DNA from: Rhodobacterales bacterium
Lineage (GTDB): Bacteria; Pseudomonadota; Alphaproteobacteria; Rhizobiales; Stappiaceae
Assembly (NCBI GenBank): GCA_008107755.1
Contig: VIRH01000137.1
Coordinates: 124,001-188,000, forward strand
Direction: 5' to 3'
Length of the DNA stretch: 64,000 nucleotides
This document shows, in pieces, positions 1 through 8,676 of this stretch; position 1 is the first letter of the stretch; each line of letters begins with the position of its first letter. The notes under the pieces are model-generated. The model did not search any database and had not been told where the DNA came from. It worked only from the letters and a program-made list of their open reading frames with translations. The position numbers were made by a program, and so were the translations under genes.

Positions 1-1613
1 TCTTTGATGCCGACAAGGTGAAGGGCAATCTCGTCGTTCGCCGCGCAAACGAAGGCGAGACGCTTGAGGGCCTCAACGGCAAGTCCTACGAGCTCGACGA
101 GACGGTCTGCGTCATTTCCGATGACAACGGAGTGGAGAGCCTCGGCGGAATTCTAGGCGGCGAACCGTCCGGCTGCACCGAGGAAACCGTGAACGTCCTG
201 ATCGAGTCGGCTCTGTGGGACGAGGACGGCATCGCCGCCGCCGGCCGCAAGCTGGGGGTCAACACCGACGCCCGCTACCGGTTCGAGCGCGGTGTCGATC
301 CCGATTACATGATGCCCGGTCTCGAATATGCGACGCGCATGGTGCTGGACCTGTGCGGCGGCGAAGCGTCCCAGGCCGTGCAGGCCGGAAGCATTCCCGA
401 CAGCACCAACATCATCGAGTTCCCCTACTCTGAAATCCGGCGTCTTTCCGGCGTCGAGGTTGCGCAAGCCGAGACCAATGTCACGCTGAAGTCGCTCGGT
501 TTCTGGATTTCAGGCAGCGGCGACACGGTGAAGGTTGCCGCACCTAGCTGGCGTCCGGACATTGAAGGCAAGGCCGATCTCGTTGAGGAAGTCGTGCGCA
601 TCATCGGTCTCGACCGGGTGCCGGTAACCCCGCTGCCGCGCACGGGCTCTGTCGGCCAGAAGGTTCTGACCATCGGTCAGATCCGCCGCAACAAGGCACG
701 CAGGGCCCTTGCCGTGCGCGGCTTCAACGAAGCCGTGACCTGGTCGTTCATCTCGAAGGACCAGGCCGAACTCTTCGGCGGAGGTGCGCCGGATCTCGCG
801 CTGGCCAATCCGATTTCCGGCGAGATGTCCGACATGCGTCCGAGCCTGCTGCCCGGCCTTCTGAGCGCCGCGCAGCGCAATGCGGATCGCGGCTATGGCG
901 ATGTTGCGCTGTTCGAGATCGGCCAGGTGTTCGAGAACGACACGCCGGACGGCCAGAAGATGGTCGCCGCCGGTGTGCGCCGCGGCACAGCGAAGGCAAC
1001 CGGTGCCGGACGGCACTGGTCCGGCAGCTCCGAAAACGTCGACGTTTTCGATGCGAAAGCGGATGCGGAAGCGGCTCTTGCCGCCATCGGCGCGCCTGTC
1101 GACAAGCTGCAGGTCTATGCGGATGCGCCCGGCACGTTCCATCCGGGCCGCTCGGGCACATTGAAGCTCGGGCCGAAGAACACGCTTGCCGTTTTCGGCG
1201 AGATCCATCCACGGGCCCTGTCGACGCTCGACATCGACGGTCCGCTGGTGGCGTTCGAGATCTATCTGGACGCCCTGCCGCAGCCCAAGGGCAAGGGTGG
1301 TCGCTCGAAAGGCGCGCTCAACGCCAGCCACCTGATGCCGGTGCGCCGCGATTTCGCGTTCGTGGTCGGCAAGGACGTTCAGGCCGAAACTCTACTCAAG
1401 GCCGCGCGTGGAGCGGACAAGAACCTTGTCGCGGATGTCACCCTCTTCGACATCTACGAAGGTCAGGGCGTTCCGGAAGGCCAGAAGTCCGTCGCGATCG
1501 ACGTGCTGCTGCAGCCTCGCCAGAAGACGCTGACGGATGAGGAGATTGATGCGGTCGCGAAGAAGATCATCGCCAATGTCGAGAAGTCGACGGGCGGTAC
1601 GCTGAGAGGCTAG
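1..1613 (+). CDS. pheT: Phenylalanyl-tRNA synthetase beta subunit, 3' part
   Basis: Beta subunit of the alpha2-beta2 enzyme that charges tRNA-Phe in the cytoplasm. The gene enters from the left edge; the reading frame is open from base 3 (FDADKVKGN...), so the N-terminal tRNA-binding part is missing. About 536 residues are visible. The B3/4 editing domain is recognisable by GGILGG and the ALWDEDGIAAAGRKLG stretch followed by ARYRFERGVDP. The B5 and core regions follow. The C-terminal FDX-ACB anticodon-binding domain starts near LMPVRRDFAFVVG and ends in a normal family C terminus. Two hairpins follow the stop codon. The pheS partner would lie upstream, outside the window. Confidence 0.97.
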   Translation, partial: FDADKVKGNLVVRRANEGETLEGLNGKSYELDETVCVISDDNGVESLGGILGGEPSGCTEETVNVLIESALWDEDGIAAAGRKLGVNTDARYRFERGVDPDYMMPGLEYATRMVLDLCGGEASQAVQAGSIPDSTNIIEFPYSEIRRLSGVEVAQAETNVTLKSLGFWISGSGDTVKVAAPSWRPDIEGKADLVEEVVRIIGLDRVPVTPLPRTGSVGQKVLTIGQIRRNKARRALAVRGFNEAVTWSFISKDQAELFGGGAPDLALANPISGEMSDMRPSLLPGLLSAAQRNADRGYGDVALFEIGQVFENDTPDGQKMVAAGVRRGTAKATGAGRHWSGSSENVDVFDAKADAEAALAAIGAPVDKLQVYADAPGTFHPGRSGTLKLGPKNTLAVFGEIHPRALSTLDIDGPLVAFEIYLDALPQPKGKGGRSKGALNASHLMPVRRDFAFVVGKDVQAETLLKAARGADKNLVADVTLFDIYEGQGVPEGQKSVAIDVLLQPRQKTLTDEEIDAVAKKIIANVEKSTGGTLRG

Positions 1614-1618
1614 GTCTG

Positions 1619-1650
1619 CGGATGCTCGATCGGGTTCGATGGAGCATCCG
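1619..1650 (+). terminator. Hairpin just after pheT
   Basis: A perfect 9-bp stem (CGGATGCTC at 1619-1627 with GAGCATCCG at 1642-1650) and a 14-nt loop begin six bases after the pheT stop codon. There is no clear T-run behind it, so it is a probable but not classical terminator. Confidence 0.5.
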
Positions 1651-1670
1651 GCACTTCAGAATATTGCGAG

Positions 1671-1689
1671 GGGCCGGCACCGCCGGCCC
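1671..1689. terminator. GC-rich hairpin between convergent genes
   Basis: GGGCCGGC and GCCGGCCC form a perfect 8-bp stem with a 3-nt loop, between the pheT end and the end of the convergent small secreted-protein gene at 1699. It could stop transcription from either side. It lacks a long T-run. Confidence 0.45.
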
Positions 1690-1698
1690 TGTCCCGCA

Positions 1699-2037
1699 TC
1701 AGTCTCTTTTCATGCTTTCGTCGATGCAGATCTGAACCGGACACCTGACGCCGTGTTTCGTTGTCACGAAGGTGGTCCGCAGGCTCTGGCCGACCAGGCA
1801 GTATTTTCGTCCGTTAACATAGCGATCGAAACGGACCTCACCGGTCTTGAGGTTGATTGCCCCGTACTGCTGGACCAATGCCTGGGTCTGCTTGCAGGTG
1901 AGGGTTTCGGTGTTCGGCTGCCGCCTGGTCTGGGCCTCGGCCCCTGCCGACAGCATGACAAGCGAACAAACGACCACGCCGGCCCGAAGCGCGGTTCGGG
2001 CAAACGAGGTGAGCATCCCGTAATTTACTTCGTGCAT
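1699..2037 (-). CDS. Small secreted four-cysteine protein (paralogue A)
   Basis: 112 residues, family not recognised. A hydrophobic segment (RAGVVVCSLVMLSAGAEA) ending in AEA looks like a signal peptide, so a mature periplasmic or secreted protein of about 78 residues is expected. The mature part has four cysteines in the contexts LTC, YC, RC and IC. These line up with the four cysteines of the neighbour at 2245-2562, as do the segments TGEVRFDRYVNGRKYC here and TGQHTFERYVKNRNFC there. Two disulfides are therefore plausible. The start at 2037 has AAAAGG six bases upstream. The pair looks like a tandem duplication followed by strong divergence. Confidence 0.7.
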   Translation of the reverse strand: MHEVNYGMLTSFARTALRAGVVVCSLVMLSAGAEAQTRRQPNTETLTCKQTQALVQQYGAINLKTGEVRFDRYVNGRKYCLVGQSLRTTFVTTKHGVRCPVQICIDESMKRD

Positions 2038-2244
2038 CGCAAGCCTTTTCTGGTTTCTCAGGCAAACCCTAAACCAAATCGCTCATGTTTTCAGGCACCT
2101 TGTCGAGGCCAATGGCCGCGACCGCCTGTCACGCAATGCTACAGGCTCGGTCCGCCTCTTCAAACGCCCCTCTTTCCAATGGAAGAGAACGTCTGAAGAG
2201 ACGGCGAACCGGGCTCATTCATCCAGCGGCGAGTGCTAGACGGC

Positions 2245-2562
2245 TCAGTCGAAATGGAACGGCGAGAACTGGATGCACTTGTTCACAGGGCACCTGTTCG
2301 TGTCGCGGGTGACGATGGTCTCGGTCCTCAGGACCTCGCCGTGCTGGCAGAAGTTGCGGTTCTTGACGTATCGCTCGAAGGTGTGCTGGCCGGTCGTCAG
2401 CACGGCAGCACCCTGCTGTGCGATCGTCGCCTGAACCTGTCCACAGGTCATGGCGCGCGCGTCCGGCCGTGCCAGTGAGGGCTGCGCCGTAAGAGCCAGG
2501 ACCGTCAGTCCCATGCCGAATGCTGTGAGTTTTCTTGCAGCGGCGGCGGAAAGTCGGTTCAT
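2245..2562 (-). CDS. Small secreted four-cysteine protein (paralogue B)
   Basis: 105 residues from the ATG at 2562, which has AAGGA eight bases upstream; a longer reading to 2613 lacks a ribosome site. The N terminus is basic, then hydrophobic (LTAFGMGLTVLALTAQPSLA), typical of a signal peptide cut after SLA. The mature part carries MTC, FC, RC and KC cysteines spaced as in paralogue A. The frame TRDTNRCPVNKCIQ matches TTKHGVRCPVQICID of the partner. Function unknown. The fold is probably disulfide-stabilised and extracytoplasmic. Upstream, bases 2563-2757 are a divergent intergenic region. Confidence 0.7.
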   Translation of the reverse strand: MNRLSAAAARKLTAFGMGLTVLALTAQPSLARPDARAMTCGQVQATIAQQGAAVLTTGQHTFERYVKNRNFCQHGEVLRTETIVTRDTNRCPVNKCIQFSPFHFD

Positions 2563-2757
2563 GTTCTTCATCCTTGTTTTTCTCTTGTTTCGTTGCAGAT
2601 GGCGCCCGTTCAAGGCGTTTCAAGTAGATAGAGCTCTTGTCTCCCGGCCGCTGTGCCGCCCATCACTTTGCTTTCGCACCTGCGAAATGCTCTTCGCGGC
2701 TCTCACGCTCTGCCCGGAATCAGGTAGGCTGCACCCGGCTTCACGAGAGGAACCCGC

Positions 2758-3408
2758 ATGGAAAGCGCTGACGAAAAGGCAGCAACAGGAGCCCTCCTCG
2801 GCGATCGATATGGCGCTTGCGAAGAGGACCGGCTTGCGGCCCTGTCGGAGATCCTGAGCGCGGCGCCCCACATCATGGACATCCTGACCGCAGTCCGTGA
2901 TCTTGGGCTGAAGGACGCCTGGCTGGTGTCGGGCGGGATTTACCAGACCGTCTGGAACGTCCTGACCGGACGTGACCTCCTTCACGGCATCAAGGATTTC
3001 GACATCATCTATTACGACGGGTCGGATCTTTCCTACGAGGCCGAAGATGCAGTGATCAGCCGTGTCAATGACGCCTTGCCCCGCCTTGTGCCTCTTCTGG
3101 AGGTCCGCAACCAGGCCCGTGTACATCTCTGGTACGAAAACCGCTTCGGCAGGCCCTACCGGCCGCTGGACTGCTCCATGGATTCGCTGACGAAGTATGC
3201 CGCGCGCACCCATGCCGTCGCCGCCCGGTTGGCGCACGACGGCAGGCTCATCCTTCACGCACCGTTCGGCCTTGCCAACATCTTCGCGATGCGGCTGGAA
3301 CCGAACTACGGGTATAGCAACGCTGAAACCTTTGCCGAAAAGGCCGAGCGCATGAAGGGGCTCTGGCCGGAACTGACAATCGTTCCCTGGCGGGCGACGC
3401 AGAGCTGA
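2758..3408 (+). CDS. Nucleotidyltransferase-fold family protein (DUF925/NTP_transf_6 type)
   Basis: 216 residues. It matches by eye the family of small proteins with a polymerase-beta-like nucleotidyltransferase fold: SGGIYQTVWNVLTG followed by IKDFDIIYYDGSDLSYEAED. The acidic D-F-D and downstream D would be the metal-binding residues. The substrate is not established for this family. The C-terminal GLANIFAMRLEPN and FAEKAERMKGLWPELTI are also typical. AGAGGA sits upstream of the ATG. It stands alone between the divergent small secreted protein and the convergent chemoreceptor. Confidence 0.75.
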   Translation: MESADEKAATGALLGDRYGACEEDRLAALSEILSAAPHIMDILTAVRDLGLKDAWLVSGGIYQTVWNVLTGRDLLHGIKDFDIIYYDGSDLSYEAEDAVISRVNDALPRLVPLLEVRNQARVHLWYENRFGRPYRPLDCSMDSLTKYAARTHAVAARLAHDGRLILHAPFGLANIFAMRLEPNYGYSNAETFAEKAERMKGLWPELTIVPWRATQS

Positions 3409-3486
3409 ACGGCCAGACGTCAAACGGACCGGGCGCGGCTCCGGTGGGCTTGTCGTAGTGCGTCTATGACCAGTAGTCCTGCCTGG

Positions 3487-4980
3487 TCAGGCGGCGGCAA
3501 CGTCGCGCAGGAATTCGTCGATGGCGCGGCGCATCTCCTGCGCTTCGTTGCCGAGAACATCGGTCGCCTCGGCCATGGAGGAAGCGGACCGGCTGGTGCG
3601 CTCCACGGATTCGCTCACCTCGCCGATATTGGACGCGACCCGGCCGGTGCCGTCGGCAGCCTCTGAAACGTTGCGCGAAATCTCTTCGGTCGCAGTCCCC
3701 TGCTCTTCGACCGCTGCGGCAATCGCGGACGTATAGCTGTTGACCTCGTCCATCGTGGCGGCGATGGCGCCGATGGAGTCGACCGCGTCCTTGGTCTCGG
3801 CCTGAATGGCCGCGATCTGGGCGCCAATTTCTTCGGTCGCCTTGGACGTCTGGGTCGAGAGCTCCTTCACTTCCGCGGCAACGACGGCAAAGCCTCTGCC
3901 GGATTCCCCGGCCCGTGCGGCCTCAATGGTCGCGTTCAGGGCCAGCAGGTTGGTCTGCTCGGCGATCCCCTGGATCAGCGTTACCACCTCACCGATCCGG
4001 TTCGCGGCGTCCGCAAGAGCGGCCACCTTCCGGTTGCTGCTCTGGGCGTTTTCCGTTGCCTTCAGAACGATTCCGCTGGTCTTTTCGACCTGACGGGAAA
4101 TCTCCGAAATAGAGGACGACAGCTCTTCGGCGGCGGAGGCGACAGTCTGCACATTCGCGGATGCGGACTGCGACGTGCCGGAGACGGACGAGGCGCGGCC
4201 GGTCGTATCCTGCGCCAGCGCGCCCAGCTCATCGGCAGTGCCCCGCATTTCGATGACCTTGAACCCAACGGCGTCGAGCCTTGCGGAAATATCGGTCTGG
4301 AACCTGGCAATGGAGGCCGCCATATCCTTCCGCTTCTGCCGTCCGATATCGTCCTGCAGCGCGCTCTCTTCCTGGAGACGAACCGCTTGCAGGCGGGCGT
4401 TCTCGGCTTCTTCGCATGCGATGTCGGAGGCTGCGACAACCTTTGCCAGACTGTCGGTCAACAACCAGAGCGCCCCAGCCTCCAGACCGATGAAGGCGGC
4501 ATGGAAAAGCACCCGCGCCAGATCCGGTCCATTCGGAAACATCGCCCACGGCATCGCAAAATTGAGAACGACGTGATGGACACCCACCACCGCAGCAAAG
4601 GCGACAAGCGCACGCCAGTCGACCCAGCAGGCCAGAAACGCGAGGACGACGACAAAATACATGTGGCCGTCAAGCTGGAAGGAATTTTCGATGTCTGGCG
4701 TATAAAGCGAAGCGACGAAAAGCGCCACGAGAGCGGCAAGAGTCATGGCGGTGGCAAGGCGCGTTTCGACGCCTGTTTCGAATTTCAGCCAGGTGGCCGT
4801 TGCCGCAACGCCCAAGAGCAGGGAGGCGCCGCACATTGTGACGAAGGAGACGTTGCCCACCCACCAGGCCGTGCCGATGACCAGCAGCACATTCAACCAG
4901 ATGAAGGGGATCACCACCCGGGAAAACGTCTCACGGAAACTGTCCAGTCCGGACGTCACGGTTGCAGTGGTATCACTCAT
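3487..4980 (-). CDS. Methyl-accepting chemotaxis protein with multi-pass membrane input domain
   Basis: 497 residues from the ATG at 4980 (GGAG eight bases upstream). The first ~180 residues are almost entirely hydrophobic, with about six membrane spans (FIWLNVLLVIGTAWWVG, TMTLAALVALFVASLY and others). There is no large periplasmic ligand domain, so sensing probably happens in the membrane. The cytoplasmic part has a long coiled coil and the conserved hairpin tip (IAEQTNLLALNATIEAARAG, then GRGFAVVAAEVKELS), which binds CheW/CheA. No CheR-binding pentapeptide is visible at the C terminus (EFLRDVAAA). No chemotaxis genes are adjacent. Confidence 0.92.
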   Translation of the reverse strand: MSDTTATVTSGLDSFRETFSRVVIPFIWLNVLLVIGTAWWVGNVSFVTMCGASLLLGVAATATWLKFETGVETRLATAMTLAALVALFVASLYTPDIENSFQLDGHMYFVVVLAFLACWVDWRALVAFAAVVGVHHVVLNFAMPWAMFPNGPDLARVLFHAAFIGLEAGALWLLTDSLAKVVAASDIACEEAENARLQAVRLQEESALQDDIGRQKRKDMAASIARFQTDISARLDAVGFKVIEMRGTADELGALAQDTTGRASSVSGTSQSASANVQTVASAAEELSSSISEISRQVEKTSGIVLKATENAQSSNRKVAALADAANRIGEVVTLIQGIAEQTNLLALNATIEAARAGESGRGFAVVAAEVKELSTQTSKATEEIGAQIAAIQAETKDAVDSIGAIAATMDEVNSYTSAIAAAVEEQGTATEEISRNVSEAADGTGRVASNIGEVSESVERTSRSASSMAEATDVLGNEAQEMRRAIDEFLRDVAAA

Positions 4981-5302
4981 TCGGCAGTCTCCAGGGAAAT
5001 CCCGTTCCGGCGTGCGCATTCAGGGGAAACGCGATCAAGGGCACGAAGTCGCGGTCCGATGCCTCGGCAAGGGCACTCCAGCCGCCGGCGTTGACGGAAA
5101 CACTCCGACCACCGACCCTGCCAAAGAAGCCCAGAGCCCTTGCGCCCCAAGGTCCTGCCATGAAGGCGACCATGCCGTCTCGACCTGACCTCTGCCCGAA
5201 GAGCAGCGCGACCAGTCGGCTAACCGCAACACAGATGACTGAAAACAACACGGATGACCGTGACATTGCCCCGAACCCCAACGCATTGATGCGCAGGTTC
5301 AC
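4973..5302 (-). CDS. Possible small hypothetical protein upstream of the chemoreceptor
   Basis: A 109-residue frame (an internal ATG at 5266 is an alternative start) with one hydrophobic stretch (VLFSVICVAVSRLVALLFG). Its TGA lies inside the ATGAGTGA at the chemoreceptor start, which would suit translational coupling. No family is recognised and composition is not strongly coding-like, so it may be spurious. Confidence 0.25.
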   Translation of the reverse strand: MNLRINALGFGAMSRSSVLFSVICVAVSRLVALLFGQRSGRDGMVAFMAGPWGARALGFFGRVGGRSVSVNAGGWSALAEASDRDFVPLIAFPLNAHAGTGFPWRLPNE

Positions 5303-5348
5303 TTTCGTTGAACAGGCTTAATAATTCCTGAAAATCGACAAAGACCGA

Positions 5349-5369
5349 CCGGAATTCAAGAAATTCCGG
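5349..5369. terminator. Hairpin in the msrA/chemoreceptor intergenic region
   Basis: CCGGAATT (5349-5356) and AATTCCGG (5362-5369) form a perfect 8-bp stem with a 5-nt loop, in an AT-rich stretch about 90 bases past the msrA stop. On the minus strand it is followed by moderately T-rich sequence. It may be the msrA terminator or an operator; the sequence does not decide. Confidence 0.4.
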
Positions 5370-5460
5370 CCAGATAAAATCAGAGATACAAGTATTCGTA
5401 ATTTTAACTAACAACGGACGCGGTTTATACTTTCCTCGTCCTTGCAGTGCCAGGATGCCG

Positions 5461-6126
5461 TCAGGCCGAAGCGCCAAGGCCGACGGGGCAGGACACGCCG
5501 GTTCCCCCGATGCCGCAATAACCGGCCGGATTCTTGGCGAGATACTGCTGGTGGTAGTCCTCGGCAAAATAGAAGGTGTCCAGCTTGCGGATTTCGGTGG
5601 TGATCGACGCGGAAACGCCGGCCGCCTTCAGCGCCTGCTGATACGCATCCCGGGAATGTTCCGCCGTCCGCAGATCCTCGTCGGAGCCAACGTAGATCGC
5701 AGAGCGGTACTGGGTGCCGGTATCGTTGCCCTGGCGCATGCCCTGTGTCGGATCATGGCTTTCCCAGAACACCTTCAAAAGATCGCCGAAGCCCACCTTC
5801 GTCGGGTCGTACACCACCAGCACCGCTTCCGTATGGCCGGTCCTTCCGGTGCAGGTCTCATGGTAGGTCGGATTGGGCGTATGGCCGCCGGCGTAACCGA
5901 CCGCCGTGACATGAACGCCGGGAAGCTGCCAGAAGAGACGCTCGGCACCCCAGAAACAGCCCATGCCGAAGAGCACGGTTCGCATGGTTTCCGGAAAGGG
6001 TCCGACCAGCGATTCGCCATTCACGAAATGGGACTCGGCCGGGGTGATCGCATTGGGCCTGCCCGGTAGCGCCTCATCCTTCTCGGGCAGCGAGAACTTC
6101 TTGCTGAGCATGGTCATGAAAGACAT
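5461..6126 (-). CDS. msrA: Peptide-methionine (S)-S-oxide reductase
   Basis: 221 residues. Repairs oxidised methionine by reducing methionine-S-sulfoxide, using thioredoxin. The catalytic GCFWG motif is seen in VLFGMGCFWGAERLFW. The family signatures YAGG, PTYHETCTGRTGHTEAVLVVYDP, and the HDPTQGMRQGNDTGTQYRS block follow. A Cys pair region near the C terminus (GYCGIGGTGVSCPVG) can supply resolving cysteines. The N-terminal ~45 residues before the core are typical of the longer MsrA forms. GGAG precedes the ATG at 6126 by seven bases. Monocistronic in this window. Confidence 0.96.
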   Translation of the reverse strand: MSFMTMLSKKFSLPEKDEALPGRPNAITPAESHFVNGESLVGPFPETMRTVLFGMGCFWGAERLFWQLPGVHVTAVGYAGGHTPNPTYHETCTGRTGHTEAVLVVYDPTKVGFGDLLKVFWESHDPTQGMRQGNDTGTQYRSAIYVGSDEDLRTAEHSRDAYQQALKAAGVSASITTEIRKLDTFYFAEDYHQQYLAKNPAGYCGIGGTGVSCPVGLGASA

Positions 6127-6252
6127 GGCTTGTCTCCGAATGGCACGGACCGCCGGCGGGAAGCCGGTCGGACCGTAGCGGGTTTGCTTTCACGACTATA
6201 TCTGGCGCGGCGCGCACCGGTTTCCAAGGGGCGCGTGGGTCACCTTTTTCAG

Positions 6253-6579
6253 TTATGCGTACTGCACATGCGCCGTGCGGCGTCTTGACCCAAGCCACAG
6301 GAAGATCAGTCCAAGCGGCGCGAAGACGGCCCAGACAGGCCAGGCCAGCACCACGCGCAGTCCCGGCTCCCACAGATGGCCGTAAGCCGACCCTCGAAGG
6401 CTTTCGTTCATCAACTCAAGCGTCCGCGGGGAAAGCTCGAACCAGACGTCGACCAGCGGCGCCATATATACTTGTGATTGTGCAATGGAAATGCTCGCAT
6501 CGGAAATACCCGCAATAATGGCAATTGCCAAAAATGCATATCCCAGCAGTCGGAAGAGAAACTTAAAAACAGTGATCAT
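6253..6579 (-). CDS. Small two-span membrane protein
   Basis: 108 residues from the ATG at 6579 (an upstream extension to 6669 has no ribosome site). Two hydrophobic segments are clear: FLFRLLGYAFLAIAIIAGI near the N terminus and VVLAWPVWAVFAPLGLIFLWLG near the C terminus. The ~45-residue loop (YMAPLVDVWFELSPRTLELMNESLRGSAYGHLW) separates them. The C-terminal tail is basic, suggesting a cytoplasmic end. No function is assignable. Confidence 0.6.
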   Translation of the reverse strand: MITVFKFLFRLLGYAFLAIAIIAGISDASISIAQSQVYMAPLVDVWFELSPRTLELMNESLRGSAYGHLWEPGLRVVLAWPVWAVFAPLGLIFLWLGSRRRTAHVQYA

Positions 6580-6891
6580 TGTAATTCTTTCTGGCTTTCG
6601 CAAGAAACCTTTATGACTGGCATTTATCGAGACTGTAGATTTTTGCGATCGGCTTCTGCGGGCGATCATTCAAAAATAGTGTCAAAAAATCTCTAATAAA
6701 GAAATGATATGAAACACATTCTGGTGAGCTTTCTCAAGCCCTTTTCTCAATGACACCCGGCGACGCCGAATGGTCTTCCGGCGATAAAATCCACAGGCGC
6801 GCACCGCGATAAAAAAAACTCGTTCAGGTGCTTGCGCTTAAGTCTGCCATGAGTATATTGCGCGGCACTCAAGCGGGTTACAGCTTGACAA

Positions 6892-6981
<90 letters not shown>

Positions 6982-7350
6982 TATTTTCTTCCCAGCGCTA
7001 TCGCCTTCGGCTCCATAAGCGCTTGGCTCCGGGTTCGGACTTTGTCCTCGTTCCTCCGCCAGCTTCCTTCCATCACCATTGATTCGGCCAAACAAGTGCC
7101 TGCGATCGGGGACCTTGCCCTCGCTCCTTCGCGGCGCGTCTCTTCCGCACACCAATGCGGGAAGGGCCGATAGAGCGTCCGGATTACGGCATCTTTCTGA
7201 CCGACCGCCCCACACGGCAACGCGGCTTGCAATCGCAGCGCTGGCGGCGTATTGAGCCCGTCCGCTTCACTTCCCAGACTGCTGCCTTGCGCCGGGCCAC
7301 CCTCTCGAGCCCGCATCCGCATGCGTCTGCCGCGCGAAAGGACCGTCGCC
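6982..7350. other. Intergenic region between tRNA-Ser and the Hsp70-like gene
   Basis: 369 bases without a supportable gene. Frames that cross it on either strand lack family signatures, and the one covering the tRNA is an antisense artefact. It presumably holds the promoter of the chaperone gene; no clear -35/-10 pair could be fixed. Confidence 0.5.
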
Positions 7351-8640
7351 ATGACCATGACAATCGGCCTCGACTTCGGAACGTCGAACACCGTCGCGGT
7401 AACGGCCGCGGGCGGCACGACACAGCCGGTCTCCTTTTCCGATGACAGCGCAGCCTACACGTCGCTCGCGACCGTGCTCAGCTTTCTGGACAAGGGCGCG
7501 GCGAAAGCGCCCCACCCGGAGGTCGGCCCCTGGGCGATCCGGCAGTTCCTTGAAAGCCTCGGCGACGTGCGTTTCATCCAGTCGCTCAAGACCTTCGCGG
7601 CGAGCAGGGCCTTCAAGGGAACCGGCATCTACGGTATTCCGTTCGATTTCGAGGAACTTATGGCGACTTTCCTGCGCTGCGCCTTCGAGCGTGCGGGAAC
7701 GACGTTCGACCCGGCCAGCACGCGGCTCGTAGTCGGGCGTCCGGTGGAATTCGCCGGCCACAATCCCGACGAAGATCTTGCCATGGCGCGCTATCGCAAA
7801 GCCTTCGGCAAGCTTGGCTTCGAGGATATCCTGTTCGTGATGGAGCCTGTTGGTGCCGCATTTTCCTATGCGCAGTCGCTGCAGCAGGACACGACCATTC
7901 TGGTGGCCGATCTCGGCGGCGGCACGACCGACTATTCGCTGATGCGTTTCGAGACCCGCTCGGGACATCTTTCCGCATCGCCGCTTGGGCGGGGCGGCAT
8001 CGGCATTGCAGGCGACACCTTCGACTACCGGATCATCGACAACGTGATCCTGCCGCGGCTCGGCAAGGGCTCACTCTACAAGAGCATGGGCAAGGAGCTG
8101 GAAATCCCGCCCAATCTCTTTGCCAATTTCGCCCGCTGGCACATGCTGTCGATCTTCAAGACCTCGGACGACTTCAAGGAAATGAAGAAGCTGCTGCGCT
8201 ATTGCCTGGAGCCGGACAAGATCGAGACGTTCATCGAGCTTGTCGAGGAAGACCAGGGCTATCCGCTCTACAAGTCCGTCTCGGAAACCAAGGCGCTGCT
8301 GTCCTCGTCGGACGTGGCCGAGCTCACCTTTGCCCCGCTCGGATCGGATTTCCGCGCCAGCGTCGCACGCAGCGATTTCGAGACCTGGATCGCGCCGGAC
8401 CTCAGGAAGATGGACCGCGCGCTTGATGACACTCTGGCAAAGGCCGGCCTCGGAGAGAGTGATATCGACCGGGTGTTCATGACAGGCGGCACGTCGTTCG
8501 TGCCGGCGGTACGCAGGCAATTCGCCGAGCGTTTCGGCGCGGACAAGATCTCGGGGGGCAACGAGCTGACCTCGGTTGCCAATGGACTTGCCCTGATCGG
8601 TGCGCGCGAGGATGCAGCCGACTGGGCGCTCGCGGCCTGA
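7351..8640 (+). CDS. Hsp70-family protein, YegD-like putative chaperone
   Basis: 429 residues from the ATG at 7351 (AAAGGA upstream), giving MTMTIGLDFGTSNTVAV. Actin-like ATPase motifs are in order: phosphate-1 IGLDFGTSNTVAV, connect-1 VMEPVGAAFSYA, phosphate-2 VADLGGGTTDYSLM and the adenosine motif MTGGTSFVPAVRRQF. The protein stops soon after the ATPase half and lacks the long substrate-binding domain of DnaK, as in E. coli YegD. ATP-dependent cytoplasmic role expected; client unknown. No co-chaperone genes are adjacent. It converges on the ACT-domain gene with a shared hairpin between. Confidence 0.9.
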   Translation: MTMTIGLDFGTSNTVAVTAAGGTTQPVSFSDDSAAYTSLATVLSFLDKGAAKAPHPEVGPWAIRQFLESLGDVRFIQSLKTFAASRAFKGTGIYGIPFDFEELMATFLRCAFERAGTTFDPASTRLVVGRPVEFAGHNPDEDLAMARYRKAFGKLGFEDILFVMEPVGAAFSYAQSLQQDTTILVADLGGGTTDYSLMRFETRSGHLSASPLGRGGIGIAGDTFDYRIIDNVILPRLGKGSLYKSMGKELEIPPNLFANFARWHMLSIFKTSDDFKEMKKLLRYCLEPDKIETFIELVEEDQGYPLYKSVSETKALLSSSDVAELTFAPLGSDFRASVARSDFETWIAPDLRKMDRALDDTLAKAGLGESDIDRVFMTGGTSFVPAVRRQFAERFGADKISGGNELTSVANGLALIGAREDAADWALAA

Positions 8641-8651
8641 CGCCTTACCGA

Positions 8652-8673
8652 TTGCGCGCCCTCTAGGGCGCAA
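8652..8673. terminator. Shared hairpin between convergent genes
   Basis: TTGC..GCCC (8652-8661, two bases bulged) pairs with GGGCGCAA (8666-8673) around a TCTA loop, in the 36-base gap between the convergent Hsp70-like and ACT-domain genes. It has no T-run; position is the main argument. Confidence 0.4.
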
Positions 8674-8676
8674 CCG

